Position numbers and translations under genes: made by a program. From positions 122,752 to 186,751 of the forward strand of contig NZ_VMDW02000136.1 in the NCBI RefSeq assembly GCF_007644045.2: a stretch of DNA of 64,000 nucleotides, given 5' to 3'. Under the pieces are notes generated by a model. It searched no databases and was not told where the DNA came from. It was given only the letters and a program-made list of their open reading frames with translations. Of the stretch, positions 53,459 to 62,581 are shown piece by piece. Numbering within the stretch: the stretch's first letter is position 1; each line of letters starts with the position of its first letter. This stretch comes from Vogesella urethralis. GTDB lineage: Bacteria; Pseudomonadota; Gammaproteobacteria; Burkholderiales; Chromobacteriaceae.

Positions 53459-54637
53459 ATGCCCAGTGACGATACCTGTCAGTTGCACCCCGAAACCCTG
53501 GCCATTCGTGCCGGCCGTGAAACCAGCGAATACCGCGAGCACAGCCAGAGCCTGCATCTGACTTCCAGCTTTACCTTCGATAGCGCCGCCCAGGCTGCCG
53601 CCATGTTCCTTGGCGAAATCGACGGTTATACCTATTCCCGTTTTACCAATCCTACTGTTTCTGCCTTCCAGCAGCGCCTGGCCGCCATGGAAGGCGCCGA
53701 GCGTGCCGTGGCCACGTCTACCGGCATGGCTGCCATCCAGGCCACCATGCTGACGCTGCTGAAAGCTGGCGACCATATCGTGTCGTCGCGCAGCCTGTTT
53801 GGCTCCACCATCAACCTGTTCAATGGTGTATTGGGCAAGTTTGGCGTGGAAACCAGCTATGTGGATGCGGCCAACCTGGACGCTTGGCGTGCGGCAGTCA
53901 AACCGAATACCAAGGTGTTTTTCCTGGAAACGCCGTCCAACCCGCTGACCGATCTGGCTGATATTGCTGCCGTGGCGGCCATTGCCCACGAGGCGGGCGC
54001 TTTACTGGTGGTGGACAACTGCTTCTGCTCGCCGGCGTTGCAGCAACCGATCAAGCTGGGTGCCGACCTGGTGGTGCATTCGGCCACCAAGTACCTGGAC
54101 GGCCACGGCCGCGTGATGGGTGGTGCCGTAGTGGGCAGCGACAAGCTGGTGGAGCAGGTCTACCTGCACGTTCGCACTGCGGGCCCGTCGCTGGCGCCGT
54201 TCAACGCCTGGGTGTTGCTGTCCGGCCTGGAAACGCTGTATCTGCGCATGGAAAAGCACTCGGCCAATGCCCTGGAGTTGGCCAAGTGGCTGCAACAGCA
54301 ACCGGCGGTGGAAAAAGTGTTCTATCCCGGCTTGCCGGATCATCCGCACTACGCGCTGGCACAGCGCCAGCAAAAGAGCGGTGGCCCGGTGCTGTCGTTC
54401 CAGGTCAAGGGCGGGCGCGAGGCAGCCTGGAAGGTGGTAGATGCTATCCAGCTGATATCGCGTACCGCCAACCTTGGCGACGTGAAAACCACGCTGACGC
54501 ACCCGGCTTCCACTACGCATGCACGCATTACGCCGGAGGCGCGGGCACAGGCCGGCATTACCGAAGGTTTGCTGCGCGTTGCTGTGGGGCTGGAACACGT
54601 TGAGGACTTAAAGGCCGACTTGTTGCGAGGCCTGTAA
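53459..54637 (+). CDS. metZ: O-succinylhomoserine sulfhydrylase
   Basis: 392-aa PLP enzyme of the Cys/Met metabolism family that makes homocysteine directly from O-succinylhomoserine and sulfide. The PLP Lys is Lys211 (HSATKYLDGHGR). YSRFTNPTVSAFQQRLA and FLETPSNPLTDLADI are family boxes. The start residues (ETLAIRAGRETSEYREHS) fit MetZ better than MetB. ATG 53459 has GAGAG upstream; the longer frame from 53396 would run into the terminator. MetB/MetC activity cannot be excluded without assay. purF-metZ adjacency is known in proteobacteria. Confidence 0.9.
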   Translation: MPSDDTCQLHPETLAIRAGRETSEYREHSQSLHLTSSFTFDSAAQAAAMFLGEIDGYTYSRFTNPTVSAFQQRLAAMEGAERAVATSTGMAAIQATMLTLLKAGDHIVSSRSLFGSTINLFNGVLGKFGVETSYVDAANLDAWRAAVKPNTKVFFLETPSNPLTDLADIAAVAAIAHEAGALLVVDNCFCSPALQQPIKLGADLVVHSATKYLDGHGRVMGGAVVGSDKLVEQVYLHVRTAGPSLAPFNAWVLLSGLETLYLRMEKHSANALELAKWLQQQPAVEKVFYPGLPDHPHYALAQRQQKSGGPVLSFQVKGGREAAWKVVDAIQLISRTANLGDVKTTLTHPASTTHARITPEARAQAGITEGLLRVAVGLEHVEDLKADLLRGL

Positions 54638-54659
54638 AAGAAACAATTGTTTCAATTGT

Positions 54660-54690
54660 ACGGCAGTCTACAATTAGGACTGCCGTTTTT
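54660..54690 (+). terminator. Intrinsic terminator of metZ
   Basis: Stem ACGGCAGTC/GACTGCCGT with a T5 tail. Just upstream is a perfect 14-bp palindrome, GAAACAATTGTTTC (54640-54653), of unknown role. Confidence 0.9.
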
Positions 54691-54742
54691 AATGGGAAAA
54701 ACTTAAAGGTGTGGACATGGCGTTCTTGACATGCGTCAAATT

Positions 54743-54756
54743 TAAACGTAAGTTTC
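54743..54756 (+). promoter_or_regulatory. PsrA-type box before its own gene
   Basis: TAAAC-GTAA-GTTTC matches the PsrA operator pattern [GC]AAAC-N4-GTTT[GC] except at one base. A second imperfect copy (CAAACGCTTGTT) follows directly. Autoregulation is expected (inference). Confidence 0.6.
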
Positions 54757-54826
54757 AAACGCTTGTTCTAAAGTCATGATGAGCAAGGCGACGCAATTAC
54801 TTACCCCGATCAAGGTGCAAGAAAAC

Positions 54827-55462
54827 ATGGAAGTGAACAAGCCCGATACCGCTACGAGGATTCTGGACGTCGCAGAACGTCTGTTCGTCGAGCACGGCTT
54901 CGAGGCTACCTCGCTTCGCATGATCACCCAGCAGGCCGAAGTGAACCTGGCTGCGGTGAATTACCACTTTGGCTCCAAGGATGCGCTGTTCGAATCCGTA
55001 TTCATGCGCCGTATCGGCCCCTTTGTGGCGGCCTGTCTGGCGGAGCTGGATGCACTCGAACAAACCGGACAAACGCTGACGGCAGAACAGCTGGTGACGA
55101 GCTTCATTCGTCCCTGCCTGGCCCTGTCAAAAGACCCTGCGAGGGGCGGGGCGCTGTTTGTGCGGCTGATGTCACGTACGCTGGTGGAAAACCACCGTCT
55201 GCTGCGTGAAGCGCTGAATCAGCAGTACAGCGTGTTTGTTGTGCGCTACACCAGTGCATTCCAGCGCGCGTTACCGCAGTTTGGAGCCGAAGATATTGCA
55301 TGGCGCATGCATTTCGCTTTCAGCGTAATGTTCAATGCCTTTGCAGGTAATGATGTGCTGAGGATTTTTGTCCGTAGCCAGGTGGTTACCGCCCGGGACC
55401 CGGACATGGTCGTCAAGCACTTGGTACCTTTTGTCGTGGCAGGGTTGACGGCGCCCATCTGA
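54827..55462 (+). CDS. psrA: TetR-family fatty-acid degradation regulator (PsrA-like)
   Basis: 211-aa repressor. The N-terminal HTH RILDVAERLFVEHGFEATSLR, then ITQQAEVNLAAVNYHFGSKD, is nearly that of Pseudomonas PsrA, which represses beta-oxidation genes and is released by long-chain fatty acids. The C-terminal domain (ARGGALFVRLMSRTLVENH, MVVKHLVPFVVAGL) also follows PsrA. ATG 54827 has AAGGTG at good distance; an in-frame ATG 54776 is an alternative adding 17 residues. It lies directly upstream of fadE, and PsrA-type boxes occur near it and before fadL. Confidence 0.85.
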   Translation: MEVNKPDTATRILDVAERLFVEHGFEATSLRMITQQAEVNLAAVNYHFGSKDALFESVFMRRIGPFVAACLAELDALEQTGQTLTAEQLVTSFIRPCLALSKDPARGGALFVRLMSRTLVENHRLLREALNQQYSVFVVRYTSAFQRALPQFGAEDIAWRMHFAFSVMFNAFAGNDVLRIFVRSQVVTARDPDMVVKHLVPFVVAGLTAPI

Positions 55463-55499
55463 TTGACTTTTCACAGGGTCAACACGAGGGTTAACCATA

Positions 55500-57953
55500 A
55501 TGACATCTGCCGTTATTCTCGTCCTGCTGGTGGGCGCGCTGGCTTACTTCCGCGCACCCATCCTTGCTTGGACTATCGCCGTTGCAGGCTGGCTGGCCAG
55601 CCTGCAGTTCGTCTGGGGCTGCCAGGTACCTGTTGCCGTATGGGCCGTTTTCGGCGTCATCGCTGCTGTACTCAACCTTACCCCGCTGCGCCGTGCCGTG
55701 TTCACCGGCCCGGTGTTCACCATCTTCAAGAAAATCACTCCGGCCATGTCGCAGACCGAACAGGAAGCGATCAATGCCGGCACCGTATGGTGGGACCGTG
55801 ACCTGTTCTCCGGCAAGCCGGACTGGAACCGTCTGCTGTCCTTCCCGGACCCGAAACTGACTGCCGAAGAGCAGGCCTTCCTGGATGGCCCGACCGAAGC
55901 GCTGTGCAAGATGATCGACGACTGGAAGATCACGCACGAGCTGAAGGATCTGCCGCCGGAAGTGTGGCAGTTCATCAAAGACCAGGGCTTCCTGGGCATG
56001 ATCGTCAAGAAAAAGTATGGCGGTCTGGAATTCTCCAACTACGCGCATGCCAAGGTGGTGACCAAGATCGCTACCCGTGGCGGTACCGCGGCTGTATCGG
56101 TGATGGTGCCGAACTCGCTCGGCCCGGGCGAGCTGCTGCAGCACTACGGTACCGAAGCGCAGAAAGACTACTACCTGCCGCGTCTGGCCAAGGGTGTGGA
56201 CGTGCCGTGCTTTGCGCTGACCAGCCCGTACGCCGGCTCTGACGCAGGTGCCATTCCGGATTTCGGCGTGGTCTGCCGTGGGAGCTACACCGACCCGCGC
56301 AGCGGCCAGCATCACGAAAACGTACTGGGTATCCGCGTGAGCTGGGAAAAACGCTGGATTACGCTGGCACCCGTGGCCACCGTACTGGGTCTGGCGTTCA
56401 AGATGTACGACCCGGATCACCTGCTGGGTGACAAGGAAGATATCGGTATTACCTGCGCGCTGGTGCCGACCGAGCACGAAGGCGTGTGCATTGGTCGCCG
56501 TCACTTCCCGGGTGGTGCTGCGTTCATGAACGGCCCGACCTGGGGCAAGGACGTGTTCATTCCGCTGGAGTGGATCATCGGTGGCCGCGAGTACGCCGGT
56601 CAGGGTTGGCGCATGCTGGTAGAGTGCTTGTCGGTTGGCCGCTGCATCTCGCTGCCGGCCATGTCGGTTGCTTCCGGCAAGGTGGCGTCCTACACCACCG
56701 GCGCTTACGCTCGCATCCGTGACCAGTTTGGTCTGTCCATTGGCAAGTTCGAAGGGGTGGACGAAGCCATGGCGCGTATCGGTGGCTTCACTTACCAGAT
56801 GGAAGCTGCGCAGGATCTGGCACTGACCGCGCTGGATATCGGCGAGAAGCCGTCGGTACTGTCTGCCGTACTGAAGTACCACAATACCGAACGCATGCGT
56901 AAGGCGCTGAATGATGCGATGGACGTGCATGGCGGCAAGGCCGTGGTGCTTGGCCCGCGCAACTACTTGGCGCGTGCTTACCAGGCCATTCCGATCGCGA
57001 TTACCGTAGAGGGTGCCAACATCCTGACCCGCTCGATGATCATCTACGGGCAGGGTGCGATCCGCTGCCATCCGTTCGTGCTGCGCGAAATGAAGGCGGC
57101 CATGGCTAATGACGGTGTCGAGTTCGATAAAGCCATCACCGGCCATATCAACTTCGTGATCAGTAACGTGTTCCGCTCGCTGTGGATGGGTCTGACCGGT
57201 GCCAAGTTTGTCGGCAGCCCGAAGGGCGGCGAGGTGGCGGCCTACTACAAACAGCTGACCCGCTTCTCCAGTGCATTCGCGCTGCTGTCGGACATGGCCA
57301 TGTTCAGCCTGGGCGGCTCGCTGAAGTTCCGCGAAAAGCTGTCTGCCCGTCTGGGTGACATGCTGTCCAATCTGTACATCGCCACGGCTTGCCTGAAGCG
57401 CTTCGAGCGTGATGGCGCGCCGAAAGAAGACCTGGCGGTGCTGAAGTGGGCGCTGGATACCGCGTTGTACGACCTGCAGCAGGCAATGGACGGCTTCCTG
57501 GCCAACCTGCCTAGCCGTATGTTGGCTGCAGTGCTGCGCAAGGTGATCTTCCCGTGGGGCCTGACCCTGAAACCGGCCAGCGACCGCACTGGTACCCAGG
57601 TGGCACGCAGCCTGATGGAGCTGGGTCCGACCCGCAGCCGTCTGACCAAGGGCATGTTTGTACCAGCCGACGAGACCGATCCGGTAGGCGTGCTGGAACC
57701 GGCGCTGAAGGCGATGCTGGAAACCGAACCGGTAGAGCAGAAGCTGCGCAAGCTGGCACGCGATGGCAAGTTCAAGACCATCACCGCCCGCGAGCGTCTG
57801 GCCGAAGCGCTGCAAGGTGGCGTGATCAGCCAGCAGGAATTCGACGCAGTAACGCGCGCTCGCAAATTGAAGCGTGATGTAATCATGGTGGACGACTTCG
57901 ACATGAAGATGGAGCACCACGATGACAAACTGCTGCAGCGCCTGATTTTCTGA
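55500..57953 (+). CDS. fadE: Acyl-CoA dehydrogenase FadE
   Basis: 817-aa flavoprotein catalysing the first step of fatty-acid beta-oxidation; the long FadE form, not the 380-aa type. Two N-terminal hydrophobic helices (about residues 3-22 and 26-60) anchor it. The flavin/acyl-CoA core has LTSPYAGSDAGAIPDFGVV, EGANILTRSMIIYGQGA and a FadE-type C-terminal extension (LERDGAP-like KRFERDGAPKEDLAVLKW). It begins 37 bases after the PsrA-like gene. No operator was seen in that gap, so transcription from the psrA promoter is likely. Confidence 0.95.
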   Translation: MTSAVILVLLVGALAYFRAPILAWTIAVAGWLASLQFVWGCQVPVAVWAVFGVIAAVLNLTPLRRAVFTGPVFTIFKKITPAMSQTEQEAINAGTVWWDRDLFSGKPDWNRLLSFPDPKLTAEEQAFLDGPTEALCKMIDDWKITHELKDLPPEVWQFIKDQGFLGMIVKKKYGGLEFSNYAHAKVVTKIATRGGTAAVSVMVPNSLGPGELLQHYGTEAQKDYYLPRLAKGVDVPCFALTSPYAGSDAGAIPDFGVVCRGSYTDPRSGQHHENVLGIRVSWEKRWITLAPVATVLGLAFKMYDPDHLLGDKEDIGITCALVPTEHEGVCIGRRHFPGGAAFMNGPTWGKDVFIPLEWIIGGREYAGQGWRMLVECLSVGRCISLPAMSVASGKVASYTTGAYARIRDQFGLSIGKFEGVDEAMARIGGFTYQMEAAQDLALTALDIGEKPSVLSAVLKYHNTERMRKALNDAMDVHGGKAVVLGPRNYLARAYQAIPIAITVEGANILTRSMIIYGQGAIRCHPFVLREMKAAMANDGVEFDKAITGHINFVISNVFRSLWMGLTGAKFVGSPKGGEVAAYYKQLTRFSSAFALLSDMAMFSLGGSLKFREKLSARLGDMLSNLYIATACLKRFERDGAPKEDLAVLKWALDTALYDLQQAMDGFLANLPSRMLAAVLRKVIFPWGLTLKPASDRTGTQVARSLMELGPTRSRLTKGMFVPADETDPVGVLEPALKAMLETEPVEQKLRKLARDGKFKTITARERLAEALQGGVISQQEFDAVTRARKLKRDVIMVDDFDMKMEHHDDKLLQRLIF

Positions 57954-57970
57954 TGCACTAAGCTTGGAGT

Positions 57971-58020
57971 AGGTGGGTTCGCCCACCTCTCTGCTGATGT
58001 TGCTCTGCAAGCAGAGCAAC
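57971..58020 (+). promoter_or_regulatory. Two successive stem-loops between fadE and thioesterase genes
   Basis: AGGTGGG-TTCG-CCCACCT (57971-57988, UUCG tetraloop) and GTTGCTCTGC-AA-GCAGAGCAAC (57999-58020) fill most of the 81-base gap. There is no T tract, so RNA stabilisation or processing is more likely than termination. Confidence 0.7.
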
Positions 58021-58034
58021 ACCGGGAGGGAAGC

Positions 58035-58412
58035 ATGGAAGACACACTCAACAATAATGCACGGCAGCCCATACTGCGCTTGCGTGCAGAGCCGCGGGCT
58101 ACCAATGCGCACGGCCGGGTGCAGGCGGGCTGGTTGCTGCACCAGATCGACCTGGCTGGTGCTACGTTTGCCGAACGCAAGGCCAAGGGTGCGGTCACCA
58201 CGGTGGCGGTGAATGCCTTCCAGTTTGCCCACCCCATTCACGTGGGGGACGTAGTGTCGATTTATGCCGACTGTCTGCGTCTGGGGCAGAAGTCGGTGAC
58301 TGTCAAAATCACGGTGGAAGCCGAGCGGATGAGCGGTGAAATGCTCACCATCACGGAGCTGGTTTCAACGTATGTGGCCATCGATGCAGAAGGGCGCTCG
58401 CGCTTGATCTGA
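58035..58412 (+). CDS. Acyl-CoA thioesterase (YciA-like hotdog)
   Basis: 125-aa hotdog protein. RATNAHGRVQAGWLLHQIDLAG aligns with the YciA pattern (N-x-x-G-x-x-x-x-G-W-L-x-x-x-x-D), with Asp39 as likely catalytic residue; FAHPIHVGDVVSIYADCLR is the second strand pair. It would hydrolyse acyl-CoA and restore free CoA during fatty-acid use, consistent with its place after fadE. GGGAGGG lies just before the ATG. Confidence 0.9.
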   Translation: MEDTLNNNARQPILRLRAEPRATNAHGRVQAGWLLHQIDLAGATFAERKAKGAVTTVAVNAFQFAHPIHVGDVVSIYADCLRLGQKSVTVKITVEAERMSGEMLTITELVSTYVAIDAEGRSRLI

Positions 58413-58437
58413 GCGCTGTGGGTTTCATGACAAGTGT

Positions 58438-58451
58438 CAAACGGCTGTTTG
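58438..58451 (+). promoter_or_regulatory. PsrA-type box before fadL
   Basis: Perfect inverted repeat CAAAC-GGCT-GTTTG, an exact match to [GC]AAAC-N4-GTTT[GC], 115 bases before the FadL start. Confidence 0.7.
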
Positions 58452-58566
58452 GAACGAATGCTCGAAAAAGCTGGAAAACCTTGTCTACTCTGGTAGTATC
58501 AATGTTAGGCCGACGCTACAGTACGGTCACAACAGCATGACAAACAATGCACAGAGGGAATGACAC

Positions 58567-59949
58567 ATGAAACTGAAACACCTCAGCCTGTCCGTGATGA
58601 TGATGGGTGCCTCCGCTGCCGTAATGGCATCCGGCTACCATTTCGGTACCCAGTCGGTGAGTGCACAGTCCACCGCCAACGCCAGTGCGGCCGAAGCTGC
58701 TGATGCTTCTACCATTTTCTACAACGCCGCCGGTATGACCAAGCTGGAAGGCACCAATTTCTCCGGCGCCGTTAACCTGGTAATGCCGAGCGTCAAGTAC
58801 AGCAACGCCAGTGCTACCTACCCGACTGCGGCGCTGACTGCTACCAATTCGACAGTGCAAGGTGTGCGTAGCGGTACTATCACCGATGACCTGATCGCTG
58901 TACCTCACCTGTATGCTACCCACAAGCTGAATGACAAAGTTACTGTCGGTGTGGGCATTTATGTGCCGTTCGCTTCTTCTACCGAATACGAGCGTAATTC
59001 GGTGCTGCGTTACAACCTGAACGCTACTTCGCTGAAAACCATCGATATCAACCCGACTGTCGCCTTCAAACTGAACGAGCAGCACTCGGTGGCGGTGGGG
59101 GTGATCGCTCAGCATGCTGAGGCCAGCCTGCGCCAGTATGCCAACTTCGGTTATGCCCTGGCGGGTGGTAATGCCGCACTGCCAGGCTCTGTGGCAGGTA
59201 ATGGCGCCGCTGATGGTTTTGCCGATGTGAATGGCGACGACTGGGGTTTTGGCTACAACCTGGCGTGGATGTGGGATATCAACGACTCAGCTCGCCTGGG
59301 TGTGAACTATCGTTCGAAGATTGAACATACGCTGAAGGGCACTGCCAAATGGGCCAAGCCGGCTGCTGGCTATACCGCCTTGAATGCAGCGGGCTTCAAG
59401 GATAGCGAAGATGCCTCTGTCGCGATCGATACTCCGGAATCGTTGTCCGTGCATGGCATGTACAAACTGAACCCCAAAGTTAACTTGTTCGGTGATGTTA
59501 CATGGACCAAGCACTCGCGCTTTGATCGCGCTCGCCTGATCTATGGCAATGCCAAGACAGGCCAAGGTGATACGACATACCTGTTCCCGGCATGGGAAGA
59601 TTCCTACAAGGTGTCGCTGGGTGGTTCCTACCAGTACTCTGATGCTCTGCAACTGCGTGCCGGTGTTGCCTACGACAAGTCGCCGGTTCCCGATGACAAC
59701 CACCGCTTGGCCACCATGCCGGATAATGACCGCACATGGCTGTCGTTGGGTGGCAAATACAATCTGAACAAGGCCTCGTCCATCGATTTCGCCTACTCTT
59801 ACATCTTTATCAAGGATGCCAAGGCGAATGTGGATGGTACCTGCTCGTTCCAGGGTGTTAGCCAGTGCGTATCCAGCCAGACCAAGGGTACTGCTGATTA
59901 CAAATCGTCTGCCCAGATCGTTGGTGTGCAGTACAACCACCGCTTCTAA
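58567..59949 (+). CDS. fadL: Outer-membrane long-chain fatty acid transporter FadL
   Basis: 460-aa OmpP1/FadL-family beta-barrel. The signal peptide (residues 1 to about 22, ending VMASG) is followed by the conserved plug-domain start GYHFGTQSVSAQSTANAS and DASTIFYNAAGMTKLEG, the FadL hallmark. The last residue is Phe (VQYNHRF), as for outer-membrane barrels. Its codon use is a little less GC-biased than the neighbours. It lies between the thioesterase and the beta-oxidation fusion gene and has its own PsrA-type box. Confidence 0.93.
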   Translation: MKLKHLSLSVMMMGASAAVMASGYHFGTQSVSAQSTANASAAEAADASTIFYNAAGMTKLEGTNFSGAVNLVMPSVKYSNASATYPTAALTATNSTVQGVRSGTITDDLIAVPHLYATHKLNDKVTVGVGIYVPFASSTEYERNSVLRYNLNATSLKTIDINPTVAFKLNEQHSVAVGVIAQHAEASLRQYANFGYALAGGNAALPGSVAGNGAADGFADVNGDDWGFGYNLAWMWDINDSARLGVNYRSKIEHTLKGTAKWAKPAAGYTALNAAGFKDSEDASVAIDTPESLSVHGMYKLNPKVNLFGDVTWTKHSRFDRARLIYGNAKTGQGDTTYLFPAWEDSYKVSLGGSYQYSDALQLRAGVAYDKSPVPDDNHRLATMPDNDRTWLSLGGKYNLNKASSIDFAYSYIFIKDAKANVDGTCSFQGVSQCVSSQTKGTADYKSSAQIVGVQYNHRF

Positions 59950-59959
59950 TGCTTGATTC

Positions 59960-59985
59960 TGCGGCCAACCTGCGGGTTGGCCGCA
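59960..59985 (+). repeat. Inverted GTTGGCCGC pair after fadL
   Basis: TGCGGCCAACC-TGCG-GGTTGGCCGCA, an 11-pair stem 11 bases past the stop. It has no T tract; the true terminator follows at 59990. Confidence 0.85.
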
Positions 59986-59989
59986 ATAG

Positions 59990-60013
59990 ACACGGCGGTT
60001 GCCGTGTTTTTTT
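59990..60013 (+). terminator. Intrinsic terminator of fadL
   Basis: Stem ACACGGC-GGTT-GCCGTGT followed by a T7 run. Confidence 0.9.
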
Positions 60014-60060
60014 GGAAAGATGCTGAATTTTGGTTCAGATACTCTAAAAACAGATCTTTC

Positions 60061-60112
60061 TTCAGACTGCTTACCCGGAATCTATAATCCGTGAAGCGTT
60101 TAACCATGTTTG
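60061..60112 (+). promoter_or_regulatory. Promoter region of beta-oxidation operon
   Basis: TATAAT at 60083-60088 with TTCAGA 16 bases upstream as a weak -35. Downstream, TTAAC-CAT-GTTTG (60100-60112) is a degenerate PsrA-like site placed near the transcription start. Confidence 0.5.
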
Positions 60113-60136
60113 TTCGTTAAGACAACCGAGGAAACC

Positions 60137-62512
60137 ATGTCTCAGACCAAATTCATCGTACGCAAGGTAGCCGTTCTGGGCGCCGGCGTGATGGGGGCGC
60201 AGATCGCCGCTCATCTGGTTAATGCCAAGGTGCCAACCGTTCTGTTCGACCTTCCGGCCAAGGAAGGCAACAAGAGCGCCATCGCACTGAAAGCCATCGA
60301 AGGCCTGAAAAAGCTGAAGCCGTCCCCGCTGTCCAATAAGGATGCCGTCAACTTCATTCAGCCTGCCAACTACGAAGATCACCTGCACCTGCTGAAGGAT
60401 TGCGACCTGGTTATCGAGGCGATTGCCGAGCGCATGGACTGGAAAGCCGACCTGTACGCCAAAGTCGGTCCGCATCTGGGCGAGAACACCATTTTTGCGA
60501 CCAATACATCCGGTTTGTCGATCAATCAGCTAGCCGAGTCGCTGCCGGCCGAATTGAAACCGCGTTTCTGCGGCGTGCACTTCTTCAACCCGCCGCGCTA
60601 CATGCACCTGGTCGAGATCATTCCGTGCGTGGGCTCGGATGCCGCTATCCTGGATAACCTGGAGCGCTTCCTGGTGTCCACGCTGGGCAAGGGTGTGATC
60701 CGTGCCAAAGACACGCCGAACTTTGTTGCCAACCGCATCGGCGTGTTCTCGATGCTGGCGACTATCGCCAATGCCGAGAAGTACGGCATTCGTTTCGATA
60801 TCGTCGACGACCTGACCGGCCCGCGCCTGGGTCGTCCGAAGTCGGCCACGTTCCGCACTGCCGATGTGGTAGGCCTGGATACCTTCTCCCACGTGGTGAA
60901 AACCATGCAGGACACGCTGCCGAACGACCCGTGGCACGCGCTGTTCCAGTCGCCGCAGTGGCTGCAGAAGCTGATCGCCGATGGTGCTTTGGGTGCCAAG
61001 ACCAAGCGTGGCATCTACAAAAAAGAAGGCAAACTGATGTTTGTCATCGACCCGGCCACTGGCGAATATGTCGGCTCCGGTCAGAAGGGCGACGATGGCG
61101 TCAAGGAAATCCTGAAGATCGCCAACCCGGCAGAAAAATTCAAGAAACTGCGCGAGAGCGAGCACCCGCAGGCACAGTTCCTCTGGGCCTGCTTCCGCGA
61201 TGTCTTCCACTACATCGCCTTCCACCTCGGCGATATCGCCAACTGCGCTCGTGACGTCGACTTCGCCATCCGTTGGGGCTTTGGCTGGTCGGTGGGTCCG
61301 TTTGAAACCTGGCAGTCTGCTGGCTGGAAGCAAGTAGCCGAGTGGGTCGATGCCGACATCAAGGCGGGCAAATCGCTGGCTGCGGCCAACCTGCCGGCCT
61401 GGGCGCTGGAAGCGGATCGCGCCGGTGTTCACTTTGTCGATGGCTCCTTCGACGCCGCTGCTGGCAAGCTGGTGGGCCGTTCCACGCTGGATGTGTACGC
61501 GCGCCAACTGGCACCGGCCAAGGTGCTGGGTGAGGCGGCTGGCCTGCTGGGTGAAACCGTTTACGAAAACGACGGCGTGCGTGCCTTCACTACCGGTGAC
61601 GACGTACTGGTGGTGTCGTTCAAGTCTAAGGCGCATGCCATTGGCCCGGATGTGATCGACGGCGTACACGCGGCGCTGGATATCGCCGAAGCCCGCTTCA
61701 AAGGCCTGGTGATCTGGCAAACCGAAGAGCCGTTCTCGGTGGGTGCCGACCTGCAGTCCATGCTGCCGGCGTTCATGATGGGTGACTGGGACGCTATCGA
61801 CACCATGGTGCGTCGCTTCCAGGAAACCTCGATGCGCTTGCGTTACAGCCAGATTCCGACCGTTGCTGCAACGCAGGGTTACGTGTTTGGTGGCGGCTGC
61901 GAGTTTGCCATGCATTGCGACAAAGTCGTTGCTGCACTGGAATCGTATGTTGGCCTGGTAGAGGTAGGCGTTGGCCTGCTGCCGGGTGGTGGCGGTTGCA
62001 AAGAGTTTGCGCTGCGTGCTGCCCGTGAAGCCAAAGGCGACGTTCTGGCTGCACTGAAAGACTACTTCATGGCCATTGCCACCGCCAAAGTGGCTACCAG
62101 CGCGCATGAAGCCCAGGAAATCGGCTTCTTCCGTGCTACCGACAACGTGGTGTTCAACGCTTACGAGCTGCTGCACGTTGCCAAGCAACAGGCACTGTCG
62201 ATGTACGAAGCGGGTTACCGTCCGCCGATGGCAGGTGGCAAGTTCCCGGTGGCGGGTCGTTCCGGCGCCGCTTCCATCAAAGGTCAGCTGGTCAACATGC
62301 TGGAAGGTCACTTCATCAGCCAGCACGACTTCACCATCGCCGGCCTGATCGCCGACGTGATGAGTGGTGGCGATGTCGAGCAAGGCACGCTGGTGAACGA
62401 GCAATGGATTCTCGATCTGGAACGCAAGGCCTTCATGACCCTGCTGAAATCCAGTAAAACCCAGGATCGCATTGCCAACATGCTCACCACCGGCAAGCCG
62501 CTGCGTAACTAA
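60137..62512 (+). CDS. 3-hydroxyacyl-CoA dehydrogenase / enoyl-CoA hydratase fusion
   Basis: 791-aa bifunctional beta-oxidation enzyme. The dehydrogenase part is first: NAD motif VAVLGAGVMGAQIAAHLV (residues 11-28), HFFNPPRYMHLVEI and the DTPNFVANRIG box. A hydratase/isomerase part follows from about residue 490 (GYVFGGGCEFAMHCDKVV, GVGLLPGGGGCKEFALRAA). This order is that of FadN-type enzymes and the reverse of E. coli FadB. ATG 60137 has CGAGGAAACC upstream; the 60110 frame is rejected. The thiolase gene follows 69 bases later. Confidence 0.94.
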   Translation: MSQTKFIVRKVAVLGAGVMGAQIAAHLVNAKVPTVLFDLPAKEGNKSAIALKAIEGLKKLKPSPLSNKDAVNFIQPANYEDHLHLLKDCDLVIEAIAERMDWKADLYAKVGPHLGENTIFATNTSGLSINQLAESLPAELKPRFCGVHFFNPPRYMHLVEIIPCVGSDAAILDNLERFLVSTLGKGVIRAKDTPNFVANRIGVFSMLATIANAEKYGIRFDIVDDLTGPRLGRPKSATFRTADVVGLDTFSHVVKTMQDTLPNDPWHALFQSPQWLQKLIADGALGAKTKRGIYKKEGKLMFVIDPATGEYVGSGQKGDDGVKEILKIANPAEKFKKLRESEHPQAQFLWACFRDVFHYIAFHLGDIANCARDVDFAIRWGFGWSVGPFETWQSAGWKQVAEWVDADIKAGKSLAAANLPAWALEADRAGVHFVDGSFDAAAGKLVGRSTLDVYARQLAPAKVLGEAAGLLGETVYENDGVRAFTTGDDVLVVSFKSKAHAIGPDVIDGVHAALDIAEARFKGLVIWQTEEPFSVGADLQSMLPAFMMGDWDAIDTMVRRFQETSMRLRYSQIPTVAATQGYVFGGGCEFAMHCDKVVAALESYVGLVEVGVGLLPGGGGCKEFALRAAREAKGDVLAALKDYFMAIATAKVATSAHEAQEIGFFRATDNVVFNAYELLHVAKQQALSMYEAGYRPPMAGGKFPVAGRSGAASIKGQLVNMLEGHFISQHDFTIAGLIADVMSGGDVEQGTLVNEQWILDLERKAFMTLLKSSKTQDRIANMLTTGKPLRN

Positions 62513-62581
62513 ATCTAGCCAGAATACAGACTGGTCGGCGGCTGAGGGGCCAAGCCGGCCAGTTCTAAGGAGATTGAAAAA

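Noticed and set aside
55491..58241. 916-aa open frame opposite fadE
   Set aside because: Shadow of a strongly conserved enzyme gene; no family features in the translation.
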